Positions 24,522 to 32,317 of a stretch of DNA of 64,000 nucleotides are shown here, piece by piece. Each line of letters begins with the position of its first letter. The stretch's first letter is position 1. Below the pieces are notes generated by a model, which saw nothing but the letters and a program-made list of their open reading frames with translations, searched no databases and had not been told where the DNA came from. The stretch is taken from contig NZ_CP061538.1 in the NCBI RefSeq assembly GCF_014705945.2, positions 558,001 to 622,000 of the forward strand, written 5' to 3'. This DNA is from Rothia amarae (lineage in GTDB: Bacteria > Actinomycetota > Actinomycetes > Actinomycetales > Micrococcaceae). The position numbers and the translations under genes were made by a program.

Positions 24522-25874
24522 TTGCACTCGGCCAGAAAGAACAAGATGAATCACAAACCTCGTTATCAAGCTTCCGAACGACCAGCCATGATTGAAGAGG
24601 CTCTCGTTCAGATTGGAAGCTGGCTTCTGAGCACCGTTAAAGCTGAGCCAGGTTGGAATGAGCTGGTCTTAGATATCAAGCCGTTGTCTGAGCAAATCTT
24701 TGTACGCATTACGGAATCTCGTGATGATCAAGATTTTGTAGGCAGCATTGGGCCGCTGAAAAAAGAATCTCCTGTGATTCCTGAGATCGAAAAATTGCAG
24801 CATGGTGCCTACGACGAGCGTGAAGGCACCTGGTTTACTGCAACCGTTGTCGTCACAGCAAAGAACTGGCCTGAGCCTGAATATGAAATTGGGGCGGCCT
24901 ACAACCGTCAAGATGAACCCCAGGACTGGGAGGGCGAAGGACGTCTGACCGCTCGTGAGCTGCGTGCGCATTTAGCTGATTTCCCCCGCGAAGAGAACCA
25001 GATTCCTGAGTGGGGCCGCCAACGTTTGAATGGACGTCGGTTGGCTGAGGTCTCTGAGACCTCTTCGCCTTCTGCAGCGCCTGAGTTTGAGATTCCCAAT
25101 TCTTATCTTTCTACGGCGTTGGCACGTACCGAAGGCATCCGAAACGACGCGAATGTCATCAGCGTTCTGCGGGCTTCTTTGGGCGGAGAAGTTCTCCTCG
25201 ATATTTCTGACTCTGATTTTGTTCCGTTGGGAAATCAGAAGATGGGGCCGCAGTCTACTATCCGCTACCGCGTTCTGCGTTTGAACAATGGTCTGCGCGC
25301 ACTGTGCCTGTACTCCAGCTCTCAGTATGTGTTTGAGGAACACAAACGTCATAATGCAGAGTCCGAACCTGTTATCTTGCGCGACCATGCTGGAAAAGTT
25401 TTCCGGGAGTTTTTGGCGGATGAAACCTGCGATGTCATTGTGATCGATCCAGGTGCTCCCCATGAGTGTTTTATCGAAAAACCGCAGGTGGGCTGGGTGC
25501 TACAGACCCCTCATAATGATGCAACCAAGAATGCTTTGATGAGCGGTAATATGCAGATTCTTCTGGCATCGCTTGTTGCTCCAGGTGCTGTGTTGCTGAT
25601 GGGTGTACATCCCGGAGGGGATTCACCTGTGTTTGTTCCAGTGCCTGCAGATCAAGAGCCCGATACTATGTTGGTCTTTACTTCCGCGGCTGAAATCGCA
25701 GCTTTGGATCCGTCTCTAGAGGTTCGTTCTGCGCCTGCGTTAGATGTTCTTAAGTTTGCAGATCAACTGGGTGTGAGCGCGGTTCGTATCAACGCTTTGA
25801 ATCCTTCAGCGACCTTGCCCATGAAGCAGATTCGTGAACTGATTTCGATTGTGGAGTCGGCAGCCGCAGCATAA
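24522..25874 (+). CDS. SseB-family protein with an N-terminal YezG-like domain
   Basis: The 450-residue protein appears to hold two parts. Residues about 20-175 (PAMIEEALVQIGSWLLSTVK, then NWPEPEYEIGAAYNRQDEPQ and IPEWGRQRL) look like the YezG-type immunity fold. Residues about 195-445 match the SseB family, with LRASLGGEVLLDISDSDF and PGGDSPVFVPVPAD. SseB proteins are cytoplasmic and of unclear function in actinobacteria; YezG-like domains often protect against polymorphic toxins, but no toxin gene is in the window. ATG codons at 24522 or 24546 could start it. Domain naming is moderately certain. Confidence 0.65.
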   Translation: MHSARKNKMNHKPRYQASERPAMIEEALVQIGSWLLSTVKAEPGWNELVLDIKPLSEQIFVRITESRDDQDFVGSIGPLKKESPVIPEIEKLQHGAYDEREGTWFTATVVVTAKNWPEPEYEIGAAYNRQDEPQDWEGEGRLTARELRAHLADFPREENQIPEWGRQRLNGRRLAEVSETSSPSAAPEFEIPNSYLSTALARTEGIRNDANVISVLRASLGGEVLLDISDSDFVPLGNQKMGPQSTIRYRVLRLNNGLRALCLYSSSQYVFEEHKRHNAESEPVILRDHAGKVFREFLADETCDVIVIDPGAPHECFIEKPQVGWVLQTPHNDATKNALMSGNMQILLASLVAPGAVLLMGVHPGGDSPVFVPVPADQEPDTMLVFTSAAEIAALDPSLEVRSAPALDVLKFADQLGVSAVRINALNPSATLPMKQIRELISIVESAAAA

Positions 25875-25918
25875 GGATAGAGCCTGCACATAATTCAGGG
25901 ATGAAGCGTCAGTAAGAG

Positions 25919-25960
25919 AAAAGAGGGTAGCGCTAGGAATTCCTAGCGCTACCCTCTTTT
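25919..25960. terminator. 42-bp palindromic bidirectional terminator
   Basis: The stretch is a perfect inverted repeat centred between 25939 and 25940, with AAAAGAGGGTAGCGCTAGG as left arm core and A/T tracts at the ends. It lies between the converging SseB-family and furA-type genes. Confidence 0.9.
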
Positions 25961-25974
25961 GTTTGCAATGTTCT

Positions 25975-26478
25975 TTAGGAGTGGTGGAGCTGCTGAGCTT
26001 GACGTTGCTGCTGCTCGGCAATTTCTGCCTCGGAATCTGTTTGGCAACGGACACAGATTCCTTGATAGAGCACATCCGCTGAAATGAGAGCCATCCCGTG
26101 GTAGTCGCTGGGGGTGAGGCAAGGCGCTGCTCCCACCGCACAGTCGACGTCCTCTACTTTCCCGCATCTGATGCAGAAAGCATGGTGGTGGTTATCTCCC
26201 GTGCGGGTTTCGTAGAGAGCGGGAGTCCCTGGGGGTTCAAAACGCTGGAGCATGCCGATTTCTACTAAATCGGCGAGAACAACATAGACCGACTGAACCG
26301 TAATGGTGGGAATTTCTTGGCGTACACCCTGCACAATTTCTTCGGCAGTTGCATGCGGGTGGTTTTGAACCGCGTTAAGAACTGCAAGACGTTGTTTGGT
26401 GACTCGCCGACCCTTAGCTCGCAATGTAGTGGTCCATGCTTCAGCCAGTATCTCAGGTGTGAGCATGAGTGATTTCAT
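25975..26478 (-). CDS. Fur-family regulator, FurA/CatR (PerR-like) type
   Basis: The 167-residue protein has a winged helix (GRRVTKQRLAVLNAVQNHPH, then TVQSVYVVLADLVEIGMLQR) and the Fur metal region NHHHAFCIRCGKVEDVDCAV followed by APCLTPSDYHGM and GICVRCQ. The pairs CxxC at CIRC and CVRC form a structural zinc site. The VDCAVGxAPCL pattern is that of actinobacterial FurA/CatR, which senses peroxide and represses catalase genes. No catalase gene is beside it here. A 9-1-9 inverted repeat lies 43 bp upstream of the start, consistent with autorepression. The C-terminus is Gln-rich. Confidence 0.88.
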   Translation of the reverse strand: MKSLMLTPEILAEAWTTTLRAKGRRVTKQRLAVLNAVQNHPHATAEEIVQGVRQEIPTITVQSVYVVLADLVEIGMLQRFEPPGTPALYETRTGDNHHHAFCIRCGKVEDVDCAVGAAPCLTPSDYHGMALISADVLYQGICVRCQTDSEAEIAEQQQRQAQQLHHS

Positions 26479-26521
26479 CGCATAGTCTTTCTCGGTCGGG
26501 TTAGTAGTAAGAAAATAGTCT

Positions 26522-26540
26522 ATTGTGAATAATTCAGAAT
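26522..26540. promoter_or_regulatory. candidate Fur-family box (9-1-9) upstream of furA-type gene
   Basis: ATTGTGAATAATTCAGAAT is an inverted repeat of two 9-bp arms around a central A, with 8 of 9 arm positions complementary. It is 43 bp upstream of the regulator's start. The spacing and AT content fit a Fur/PerR operator; binding is inferred. Confidence 0.6.
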
Positions 26541-26699
26541 AACAACTTTGATAGCAGGCTGGCCCTTTGCGAGAGGTGGCTTGCGAGCGAAAAATAAAAT
26601 TTCTTCAAACTTAATTTTTCAGTATTTGCCCTAGTCAGGAGGCAATTCTGCTAAATTTTTAAAAAGTTTTGAAAATTTCTCAGATTTTCGCGTCATGAT

Positions 26700-27106
26700 T
26701 TGTGCGTAATTCGCTCTTAACTAGTGACGGCGTAAAAACCGGGCTTCGCGCCAACGATTTGATGTATGTGCCATTTTCGAGAAAAGATCTCGTCGCACCG
26801 GTGGTAACAATCAAGTCTTCGCCACCCACGCCCCCGCGAAGGTGAAGAACGCGAAGGTAAGGCTCCTCATTTAGGGAACAGGAGCCACAAGAAAATAGGG
26901 AATGCAAGATCGGAAAAGAAGCACTTGGGTGCTCATAGGGAACCGAAATTGCTCATTACACCTTTCGGCCAGAGTTGACTCGCAATCAACTTCTTCGGTT
27001 GAAAAGGGAAGAATCCAGCTCAATGGAGAGATGGAAGGCAATGTACCTTCGGGTGCATTGCCCCGATCAGAGCCCGCGCTTTAGGGAGCGCGGGCTCTTT
27101 CTTGTT
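26700..27106 (+). ncRNA. candidate structured non-coding RNA with intrinsic terminator
   Basis: There is no convincing gene between 26541 and 27301. Plus-strand structures include GGCTCCT/AGGAGCC at 26861-26886, CCGAAA/TTTCGG at 26943-26968, GTTGA/TCAAC at 26974-26990, and an 11-bp stem closed by a C(UUCG)G tetraloop at 27037-27062. The last is followed eight bases later by a perfect terminator. The hairpin and T-tract orientation indicate a plus-strand transcript. The 5' end is a guess (a TTGAAA near 26670 could be a -35). It lacks the hallmark motifs of tmRNA, RNase P RNA and SRP RNA. Whether it is a free RNA or the leader of the sigma-factor gene is open. Confidence 0.5.
27070..27106 (+). 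terminator. intrinsic terminator at the end of the candidate ncRNA
   Basis: GAGCCCGCGCT pairs with AGCGCGGGCTC around TTAGGG and is followed by TTTCTTGTTT. No T-tract exists on the other strand, so it acts on plus-strand transcripts. Confidence 0.92.
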
Positions 27107-27301
27107 TGCACAGTTAATACTTAAGTCGGGTTCTAGTTTTTTCCTCTTCAGGTATATTTAGAAATGTGTCCTCTAAAATGTTGCACAGTCTCTGGGCTGA
27201 TATCTAAAGATGTAGCGACAAGTTGGGGAAATAGAGGGCTCGCACACTTTGACAATCTGAATCGATTCTTTGAAGAATCACCACGGCACAGGACTTAAGA
27301 A

Positions 27302-29518
27302 ATGCAAACGCAACATACGCTCGCCGCGTCAGGAAAAACTGATGAGGCGCTGCTACTGGCGGTTCTCGAGGGCAAACTTGAAGCTTATGGAGAACTCTAT
27401 GAGCGCTATTACCCTATGGCTCGTGCTATTGCGTTTAAACACACTTCTGATGTTAACCGTGTTGATGACATTGTCTCTGAATCTTTTGCCCGCATCCTTC
27501 AAGCACTCAAAAACGGTAAAGGTCCCCACTCCTATATGGGCGGCTACCTCTCTACCACCATCGCGCATCTAGCGGGGGAATACGGACTGCTGACGAAGAA
27601 GGAAGTCCCCAGCGAGCAAGAACATATTGAGGCAATGGGGACCCTTGACGAAACCGTGGTACAACTTCACGAATCTGATGAAGTAATTTCCGCGTTCACT
27701 TCTTTGCCTGAACGATGGCAAACCGTGCTGTGGATGAGCGAGATTGAAGCAAAGAAACCACGTGAAATTGCCGCGGCAATGGACCTCACCCCCAATGCTG
27801 TGTCAGCCCTTGCGATTCGCGCTAAAGAAAGCCTTAAAGAAGGTTTTCTTCGTGCCCACCAGAATGCCCCTGCGACGGCGGACTGTAACCGATTTTCTTC
27901 TCATATCAGCCCCTATGTGCGTGGATCGCTCAGTCAGAAACGTTCAGACGCTCTGCGCTCACACATGGAAACGTGCAATTACTGCACCTCCGAATATCTT
28001 TCTCTAGTCGGTATTAATAAGTCCATGCGTAGCTGGGTCTTCCCAGTTTTGGCTGGACTTTCTATCTGGACGACGGACGGCTCTGCGCTGATTGCGCCTG
28101 TTGCGGCGGCGTCGGTGGGAGGCACTCAGAGCGGTTCAAACGCAACAACCTCTTCTGCAGAAAATGCATCTGCTTCCTCTGCATTTGCTACCGGTTCTAA
28201 TTTCTCTCTTCTTTCTCCGAGGAGCTGGGGCACGCCCAGCCAAATCCTTGCGGGTGCCGCAACTTTAACTGCGGCAGTAGTTGCAGTGGTGGGCGGTGTG
28301 GCGATGAGCGAACCAGCGCATCAAGATGCTCAGCAAATTACTGCAGAAGGGTTTTCTACCAAGATTCCAGATCAGAAAACTCAGCAGACACCTAGCCAGA
28401 AGAAAACTGAAAAGCCTTTGCCGCTGGGGCGTCAGTTTGAATCGAATCCCTTTAGTGGCTTCTCTTCTGATGAATCCATACGCAGCAGTGATGTTCCTGT
28501 TTTGGAATCCCTGGCTCAGGGACTTTCGCAAGGGAGCGGCGAAGATCTTTCTGCTTTACCTACCTTGGTAACTGCATCTGCAAACGAACATGTACTGAAA
28601 GCCGTTGAATCGGCGTTGCTCGCATCAGAAGACGAACAGAACGCTCTTAGTAGTCTTGCTCAGGCAACAAATAATGAGAGTTTAGTTGCGATTTCATCCC
28701 AGTCTCCATCTTCGGAGGGAAGATCTGCTGCGAATGATTCGTCCATGGCTGATGAGGGTGCGGTAACTTCAGCCGCAGGAACAGCAACTGGTTCATCCGG
28801 TGAGGCGCTCGCAGATAACCCTGGTCACGAAACTGCTCCTCGCATCGTTACCGAAGAAGCTGCCCCAGTCGCTGAAGCTCAGAATCCTCCTGAAGCTGAG
28901 GCTAAAGTTGCAGCTCCTGTAGACACAGTGCCTGCCGAGGCTGCGCCTCCAGCCCCTGTTACCCAAGCACCTGCAGAAAAGGCAGACCCCGTTGTCGCGC
29001 CAGTGGATCCCATCACACCTGCGGATCGAGCAATGCCTACTGATCCTACCGAGCCGGTTACACCTACTGATCCTACCGAGCCGGTTACACCTACTGATCC
29101 TACCGAGCCAGTTACGCCAACTGATCCTACCGAGCCGGTTACACCTACTGATCCTACCGAGCCGGTTACACCTACTGATCCTACCGAGCCAGTTACGCCA
29201 ACTGACCCCACCGAGCCGGTTACACCTACTGAACCCGAGAACCCCGTTATCCCGGTTATCCCTGATAACCCAGGTGAAGTTCCCCAATGGTATAGCGGGG
29301 CAGATTTCAAAGCGTGGTCCCAGGCAGTTCCTTGGCACGATTTCGATCAGAAAAACGTTGCAACCAATAAGCGGTGTCTGATTCGATACCAGGATCATGG
29401 TCACACACATGTGATGTATCGGTATATTCCTGAGAAGGCCCTCAACTCTATATACACAACGTATGTGTTGACAGCGATCTATGGAGTGGACCATATCAGC
29501 TACATTCAGTGCCGATAA
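27302..29518 (+). CDS. ECF-type sigma factor fused to zinc finger, membrane segment and repeat-rich exterior domain
   Basis: This is a 738-residue fusion. Residues 1-185 are an ECF sigma factor: region 2 (ELYERYYPMARAIAFKHTSD, DDIVSESFARIL) and region 4 (LPERWQTVLWMSEIEAKKPR with the HTH IAAAMDLTPNAVSALAIRAK). Residues 195-228 match an anti-sigma zinc finger (Cys195, His221, Cys225, Cys228; HMETCNYC). A membrane helix lies near 313-335. Then follow a long Ala/Ser/Glu/Pro region, seven TDPTEPVTP repeats, and an 80-residue C-terminal domain with two cysteines. The layout suggests a membrane-tethered sigma factor controlled from outside. ECF groups with fused zinc finger and membrane extension are known in actinobacteria. 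The regulon is unknown. Confidence 0.82.
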   Translation: MQTQHTLAASGKTDEALLLAVLEGKLEAYGELYERYYPMARAIAFKHTSDVNRVDDIVSESFARILQALKNGKGPHSYMGGYLSTTIAHLAGEYGLLTKKEVPSEQEHIEAMGTLDETVVQLHESDEVISAFTSLPERWQTVLWMSEIEAKKPREIAAAMDLTPNAVSALAIRAKESLKEGFLRAHQNAPATADCNRFSSHISPYVRGSLSQKRSDALRSHMETCNYCTSEYLSLVGINKSMRSWVFPVLAGLSIWTTDGSALIAPVAAASVGGTQSGSNATTSSAENASASSAFATGSNFSLLSPRSWGTPSQILAGAATLTAAVVAVVGGVAMSEPAHQDAQQITAEGFSTKIPDQKTQQTPSQKKTEKPLPLGRQFESNPFSGFSSDESIRSSDVPVLESLAQGLSQGSGEDLSALPTLVTASANEHVLKAVESALLASEDEQNALSSLAQATNNESLVAISSQSPSSEGRSAANDSSMADEGAVTSAAGTATGSSGEALADNPGHETAPRIVTEEAAPVAEAQNPPEAEAKVAAPVDTVPAEAAPPAPVTQAPAEKADPVVAPVDPITPADRAMPTDPTEPVTPTDPTEPVTPTDPTEPVTPTDPTEPVTPTDPTEPVTPTDPTEPVTPTDPTEPVTPTEPENPVIPVIPDNPGEVPQWYSGADFKAWSQAVPWHDFDQKNVATNKRCLIRYQDHGHTHVMYRYIPEKALNSIYTTYVLTAIYGVDHISYIQCR
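29039..29227 (+). repeat. seven in-frame 27-bp tandem repeats with an 81-bp higher order
   Basis: Seven consecutive units each encode TDPTEPVTP. Units 1, 2, 4 and 5 are identical; units 3 and 6 are identical to each other, differing at three positions near the 3' end; unit 7 is like the first type with two silent changes. The order A-A-B-A-A-B-A shows a three-unit block was duplicated. All differences are synonymous, so the peptide is constant. Confidence 0.95.
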
Positions 29519-29524
29519 GACATA

Positions 29525-29562
29525 AAGCGAGAGACAGGATAATCCTGTCTCTCGCTTCGTTT
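29525..29562 (+). terminator. intrinsic terminator after the sigma-factor fusion gene
   Basis: AAGCGAGAGACAGGA pairs with TCCTGTCTCTCGCTT around TAA, followed by CGTTTTG. It lies 6 bp after the stop codon. Confidence 0.88.
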
Positions 29563-29644
29563 TGAGCAAACATGATGTTTTTTTCAATCATTATCGATAC
29601 TCTGTAATAAACCGAGGCTGAAACGTGGAGAAAGAGAGCCTAAA

Positions 29645-30541
29645 ATGAATATGCACAATCATCAGAATGGTTTGAAGACCACTTTGCTATTAGGCGGAAT
29701 GGTTGGAGTTCTGCTTCTTATCGGCGCGGTGCTCGCCGGTCTGACGCGGAGCAGCTTGTTTATCTATCTCTTTGCCCTCATCAGCGTAGGTATGGTGGCA
29801 TATTCCTATTGGAATTCCGATAAAATCGCTATTCGCTCTATGAATGCTTACCCTGTCACCAGGGAGCAGGTTCCGGGACTTTATCAAATTGTTGAGGAGC
29901 TTTCTGCTAAAGCCAACCAGCCCATGCCACGGTTGTATGTAGCTCCGTCCTTGACTCCTAACGCTTTTGCAACCGGCCGTAATCCTCAAAATGCGGCTGT
30001 CTGCGCTACCGAAGGAATCTTGCAACTCTTAGATGAGCGCGAAATGCGCGGGGTTCTGGGGCACGAGCTGATGCACGTGTATAACCGCGATATTCTTACA
30101 AGTTCAGTTGCTTCAGCAATTGCAGCTGTCATTACGTCGATTGCTCAGGTGCTGGGATTCGCCGGTCTCTTTGGTGGTAATAATCGAGAGGGCGGTGGAG
30201 GCAACGTTCTGGTAGCCATATTGATGTCCTTCTTGGCACCAATTGCAACGGGAATAATTCAAATGGCAATTAGTCGAACCCGGGAATACGATGCAGATCA
30301 GGACGGCGCTGAGTTGACGGGGGACCCGTTGGCATTGGCATCGGCATTGCACAAATTGCAGAACGGAAATAGCCGTTACCCTTTGCCTGCTAACGATCAA
30401 AAAGTAGTCTCTACCGCCGCTATGATGATTGCCAACCCATTCCGTGGTCGGGACATGCAAAAGTTGATGTCCACTCACCCTCCGATGGAGGATCGTATCG
30501 CCCGTCTAGAGAACCAAGCTCGGGCAATGGGGCAGCTGTAA
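29645..30541 (+). CDS. htpX: HtpX-type membrane zinc metalloprotease
   Basis: The 298-residue M48 peptidase has two N-terminal membrane helices, the zinc-binding HExxH motif GHELMHVYNRDI near residue 139, two further hydrophobic segments near 158-205, and the third zinc ligand region SRTREYDADQDGAELTG near 210. The C-terminal THPPMEDRIARL is also typical. It degrades damaged membrane proteins from the cytoplasmic side. The order polyprenyl synthase, htpX, yajQ parallels mycobacteria, with several genes inserted between the first two here. Confidence 0.94.
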   Translation: MNMHNHQNGLKTTLLLGGMVGVLLLIGAVLAGLTRSSLFIYLFALISVGMVAYSYWNSDKIAIRSMNAYPVTREQVPGLYQIVEELSAKANQPMPRLYVAPSLTPNAFATGRNPQNAAVCATEGILQLLDEREMRGVLGHELMHVYNRDILTSSVASAIAAVITSIAQVLGFAGLFGGNNREGGGGNVLVAILMSFLAPIATGIIQMAISRTREYDADQDGAELTGDPLALASALHKLQNGNSRYPLPANDQKVVSTAAMMIANPFRGRDMQKLMSTHPPMEDRIARLENQARAMGQL

Positions 30542-30567
30542 AATTAAAGATTCACCGCTTTTGAACT

Positions 30568-30602
30568 AAAGAAGGACGACGCCGGAGGCGCCGTCCTTCT
30601 TT
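30568..30602. terminator. terminator between htpX and yajQ
   Basis: AAAGAAGGACG and CGTCCTTCTTT form the base of a stem that continues with one mismatch (GCC/GGC) to a short loop. It is flanked by A and T residues on both sides, so it can serve both converging genes. Confidence 0.88.
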
Positions 30603-30621
30603 ATGAACCGTAAAGTGGTGC

Positions 30622-31113
30622 TTAGCGGTAGTTGACGAATTGGAGGTCAACGTCAAGTTCTGAGCTCTTCAAGAGCGCGATGACGTCCTGGAGGTCGTCA
30701 CGCGATTTGGAAGATACTCGTAGTTCGTCTCCCTGGATGGTTGCTTTGACGCCTTTGGGTCCTTCATCGCGAATCAGTTTAGTGATTTTCTTTGCCTGAT
30801 CCTGAGCGATACCTTCTTTGATGGAGCACTCAATGCGAGTTTCCTTGCCGGAGGGGTAAGGGTCACCCGCCTCCAATGACTTCAAAGAAATACCACGCTT
30901 GACGAGCTTGGACTGGAAAACATCCAGGACAGCTTGAGCGCGCTCTTCTGCATTGGCTTTAATCATAATTTTTTCACCGGAGAAGTCGATGGATGCGCCC
31001 ACTCCGCGAAAGTCGTAACGCTGCTCTACTTCTTTGGAAGCCTGATTCAAAGCGTTTGATACTTCTTGCTTGTCTACTTTTGAAACAACATCAAATGATG
31101 ATTCGCTAGCCAT
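30622..31113 (-). CDS. YajQ family nucleotide-binding protein
   Basis: The 163-residue product starts [20 protein letters not shown] and continues with [20 protein letters not shown] and the C-terminal [20 protein letters not shown], the highly conserved ends of the YajQ/UPF0234 family. Members have two ferredoxin-like domains and bind nucleotides; a Xanthomonas member binds cyclic di-GMP, but this cannot be inferred for the present protein. Length is normal. It converges with htpX and has its own 5' region of about 190 bp before the small hypothetical gene. Confidence 0.92.
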   Translation of the reverse strand: MASESSFDVVSKVDKQEVSNALNQASKEVEQRYDFRGVGASIDFSGEKIMIKANAEERAQAVLDVFQSKLVKRGISLKSLEAGDPYPSGKETRIECSIKEGIAQDQAKKITKLIRDEGPKGVKATIQGDELRVSSKSRDDLQDVIALLKSSELDVDLQFVNYR

Positions 31114-31300
31114 GTTTCTCCTCAGATGGTGGTGGTAAGGGAAAATCTCTTGCGCTCTTGTAGAAGAGCTATGTACCTACTAAATTACAGGTTTCCGTGG
31201 ATGTAGCCTAGCGGGCGCAGAAAATGGGTGGGGAAAAATTGTTATAAAGATGTGACCGATTTCTCAGCTAGAGTTCATCTTTGAGTTGAAGACTTAAAGC

Positions 31301-31549
31301 ATGAGTAATAAAAATCGCAGTCTGCAAGCAACATCGCTGAGAGACGCGGAGCTGGAGATTTCTCGTTTAGGAGAGAGTCTCGAGGATCCGATGGCACGAG
31401 AGCGTTTCGTTGGAGTCCAACGGGATATTTTGCATGAAGTAAAAAGCGGTTTGTGCACTGCGGAGCAGGCCATCGTTTATGCGCAAAATTTTGTCACATG
31501 GCTGGGCGAAGAGCAGATGGTGAGATCGCAAAATTTGGTAGTGACCTAA
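31301..31549 (+). CDS. small hypothetical protein (82 aa)
   Basis: An open frame from ATG 31301 to TAA encodes an 82-residue helical protein with DAELEISRLGESLEDPMARE and GLCTAEQAIVYAQNFVTWLG. No signal peptide, membrane helix or known motif is recognised. The preceding 100 bp is AT-rich, and no strong ribosome binding site is apparent, which lowers confidence. It lies before tRNA-Tyr on the same strand. I do not recognise a family. Confidence 0.5.
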   Translation: MSNKNRSLQATSLRDAELEISRLGESLEDPMARERFVGVQRDILHEVKSGLCTAEQAIVYAQNFVTWLGEEQMVRSQNLVVT

Positions 31550-31660
31550 GCAGGAGGGGTTGTATTAGTCACAATCCTCGCATTCGATTTTGGTTTTTGG
31601 AAAATGTTCGGTAGTGTTATCTCGTTCGCTCATGCGAATAGAGTACCAGTTTTTGGTCTC

Positions 31661-31745
31661 GGCAGATTACCCGAGCGGCCAAAGGGGGCTGACTGTAAAT
31701 CAGCTGGCACTGCCTACGGGGGTTCGAATCCCTCATCTGCCACCA
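31661..31745 (+). tRNA. tRNA-Tyr (anticodon GTA)
   Basis: The acceptor stem GGCAGAT (31661-31667) pairs with ATCTGCC (31735-31741), the anticodon loop CTGTAAA carries GTA, the long variable arm marks a class II tRNA, and the T arm is GGGGG TTCGAAT CCCTC. The 3' CCA is encoded (31743-31745), unlike the other tRNAs in this window. Confidence 0.96.
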
Positions 31746-31749
31746 ATGA

Positions 31750-31782
31750 GTCTCGATCTGAAAACAGATCGAGACTTTTTGT
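31750..31782 (+). terminator. intrinsic terminator after tRNA-Tyr
   Basis: GTCTCGATCTG pairs with CAGATCGAGAC around AAAA, followed by TTTTTGTTTT. Confidence 0.93.
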
Positions 31783-31862
31783 TTTAAGTTCGAGAGTTAT
31801 TTGGCTTCATCGTGAGCATAAATGAGTTGGAACTTGAAGCTGTGCCAGGTAGGGTTTGAGGT

Positions 31863-32246
31863 ATGTCTACACAAGAAATTACTCAAGAAAATTTGAATCA
31901 AACAGTCCAAGACAGCGACATCATGTTCTTGGATTTCTGGGCTGACTGGTGCGGTCCTTGCAAGCAGTTCTCACCTGTATATGAAGAAGCATCGGAGAAG
32001 CATCAAGACATCACTTTTGGAAAGGTTGATACTGAAGATCAGCAGGAGCTCGCTGCTGCTGCAGGTATTACCTCGATTCCTACTTTGATGGCATTCCGCG
32101 AGGGCATTCTTGTTTTCTCGCAGCCCGGTGCATTGAACAGCTCGCAGTTCGAGCAGGTTATTTCTGCAGTTCGTGAATTGGATATGGACGAAGTGCGCAA
32201 GCAAGTTGAAGAAGCGCAGAAAGAAGAAGGTAACCAGCAGGCATAG
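31863..32246 (+). CDS. thioredoxin
   Basis: The 127-residue protein has the thioredoxin active site FWADWCGPCKQFSP with CGPC near residues 36-39 and the cis-Pro segment ITSIPTLMAFREG near residue 75. It is a cytoplasmic dithiol reductase; CcdA, encoded near 2.4 kb, is a plausible electron acceptor for a cytoplasmic thioredoxin in this organism. A hydrophilic C-terminal extension of about 15 residues rich in Glu and Gln is present. It is a single gene between tRNA-Tyr and a converging glycosylase gene. Confidence 0.92.
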   Translation: MSTQEITQENLNQTVQDSDIMFLDFWADWCGPCKQFSPVYEEASEKHQDITFGKVDTEDQQELAAAAGITSIPTLMAFREGILVFSQPGALNSSQFEQVISAVRELDMDEVRKQVEEAQKEEGNQQA

Positions 32247-32317
32247 TTTGCTGAGAGGTTAGTTCCTGAAAATATGTTGAAGTATCGGAGGTAGCGTATG
32301 CTGCCTCCGATACTTTA

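Noticed and set aside
26552-26590. Possible third copy of the structured element (GCTGGCC, TTGCGAGAGG, GGCTTGCG)
   Set aside because: Only a few short strings match and the central loop and outer stems are missing, so it is within chance or at most a relic.
26680-26907. A 75-codon minus-strand frame in the gene-free region beside the FurA-type gene
   Set aside because: No family resemblance and no ribosome binding site; the region is better explained as structured RNA on the plus strand.
28879-29310. A long Gly/Ser/Val-rich frame on the minus strand opposite the sigma-factor repeats
   Set aside because: It is a by-product of the 27-bp repeat read in antisense and has no start signals or domain.
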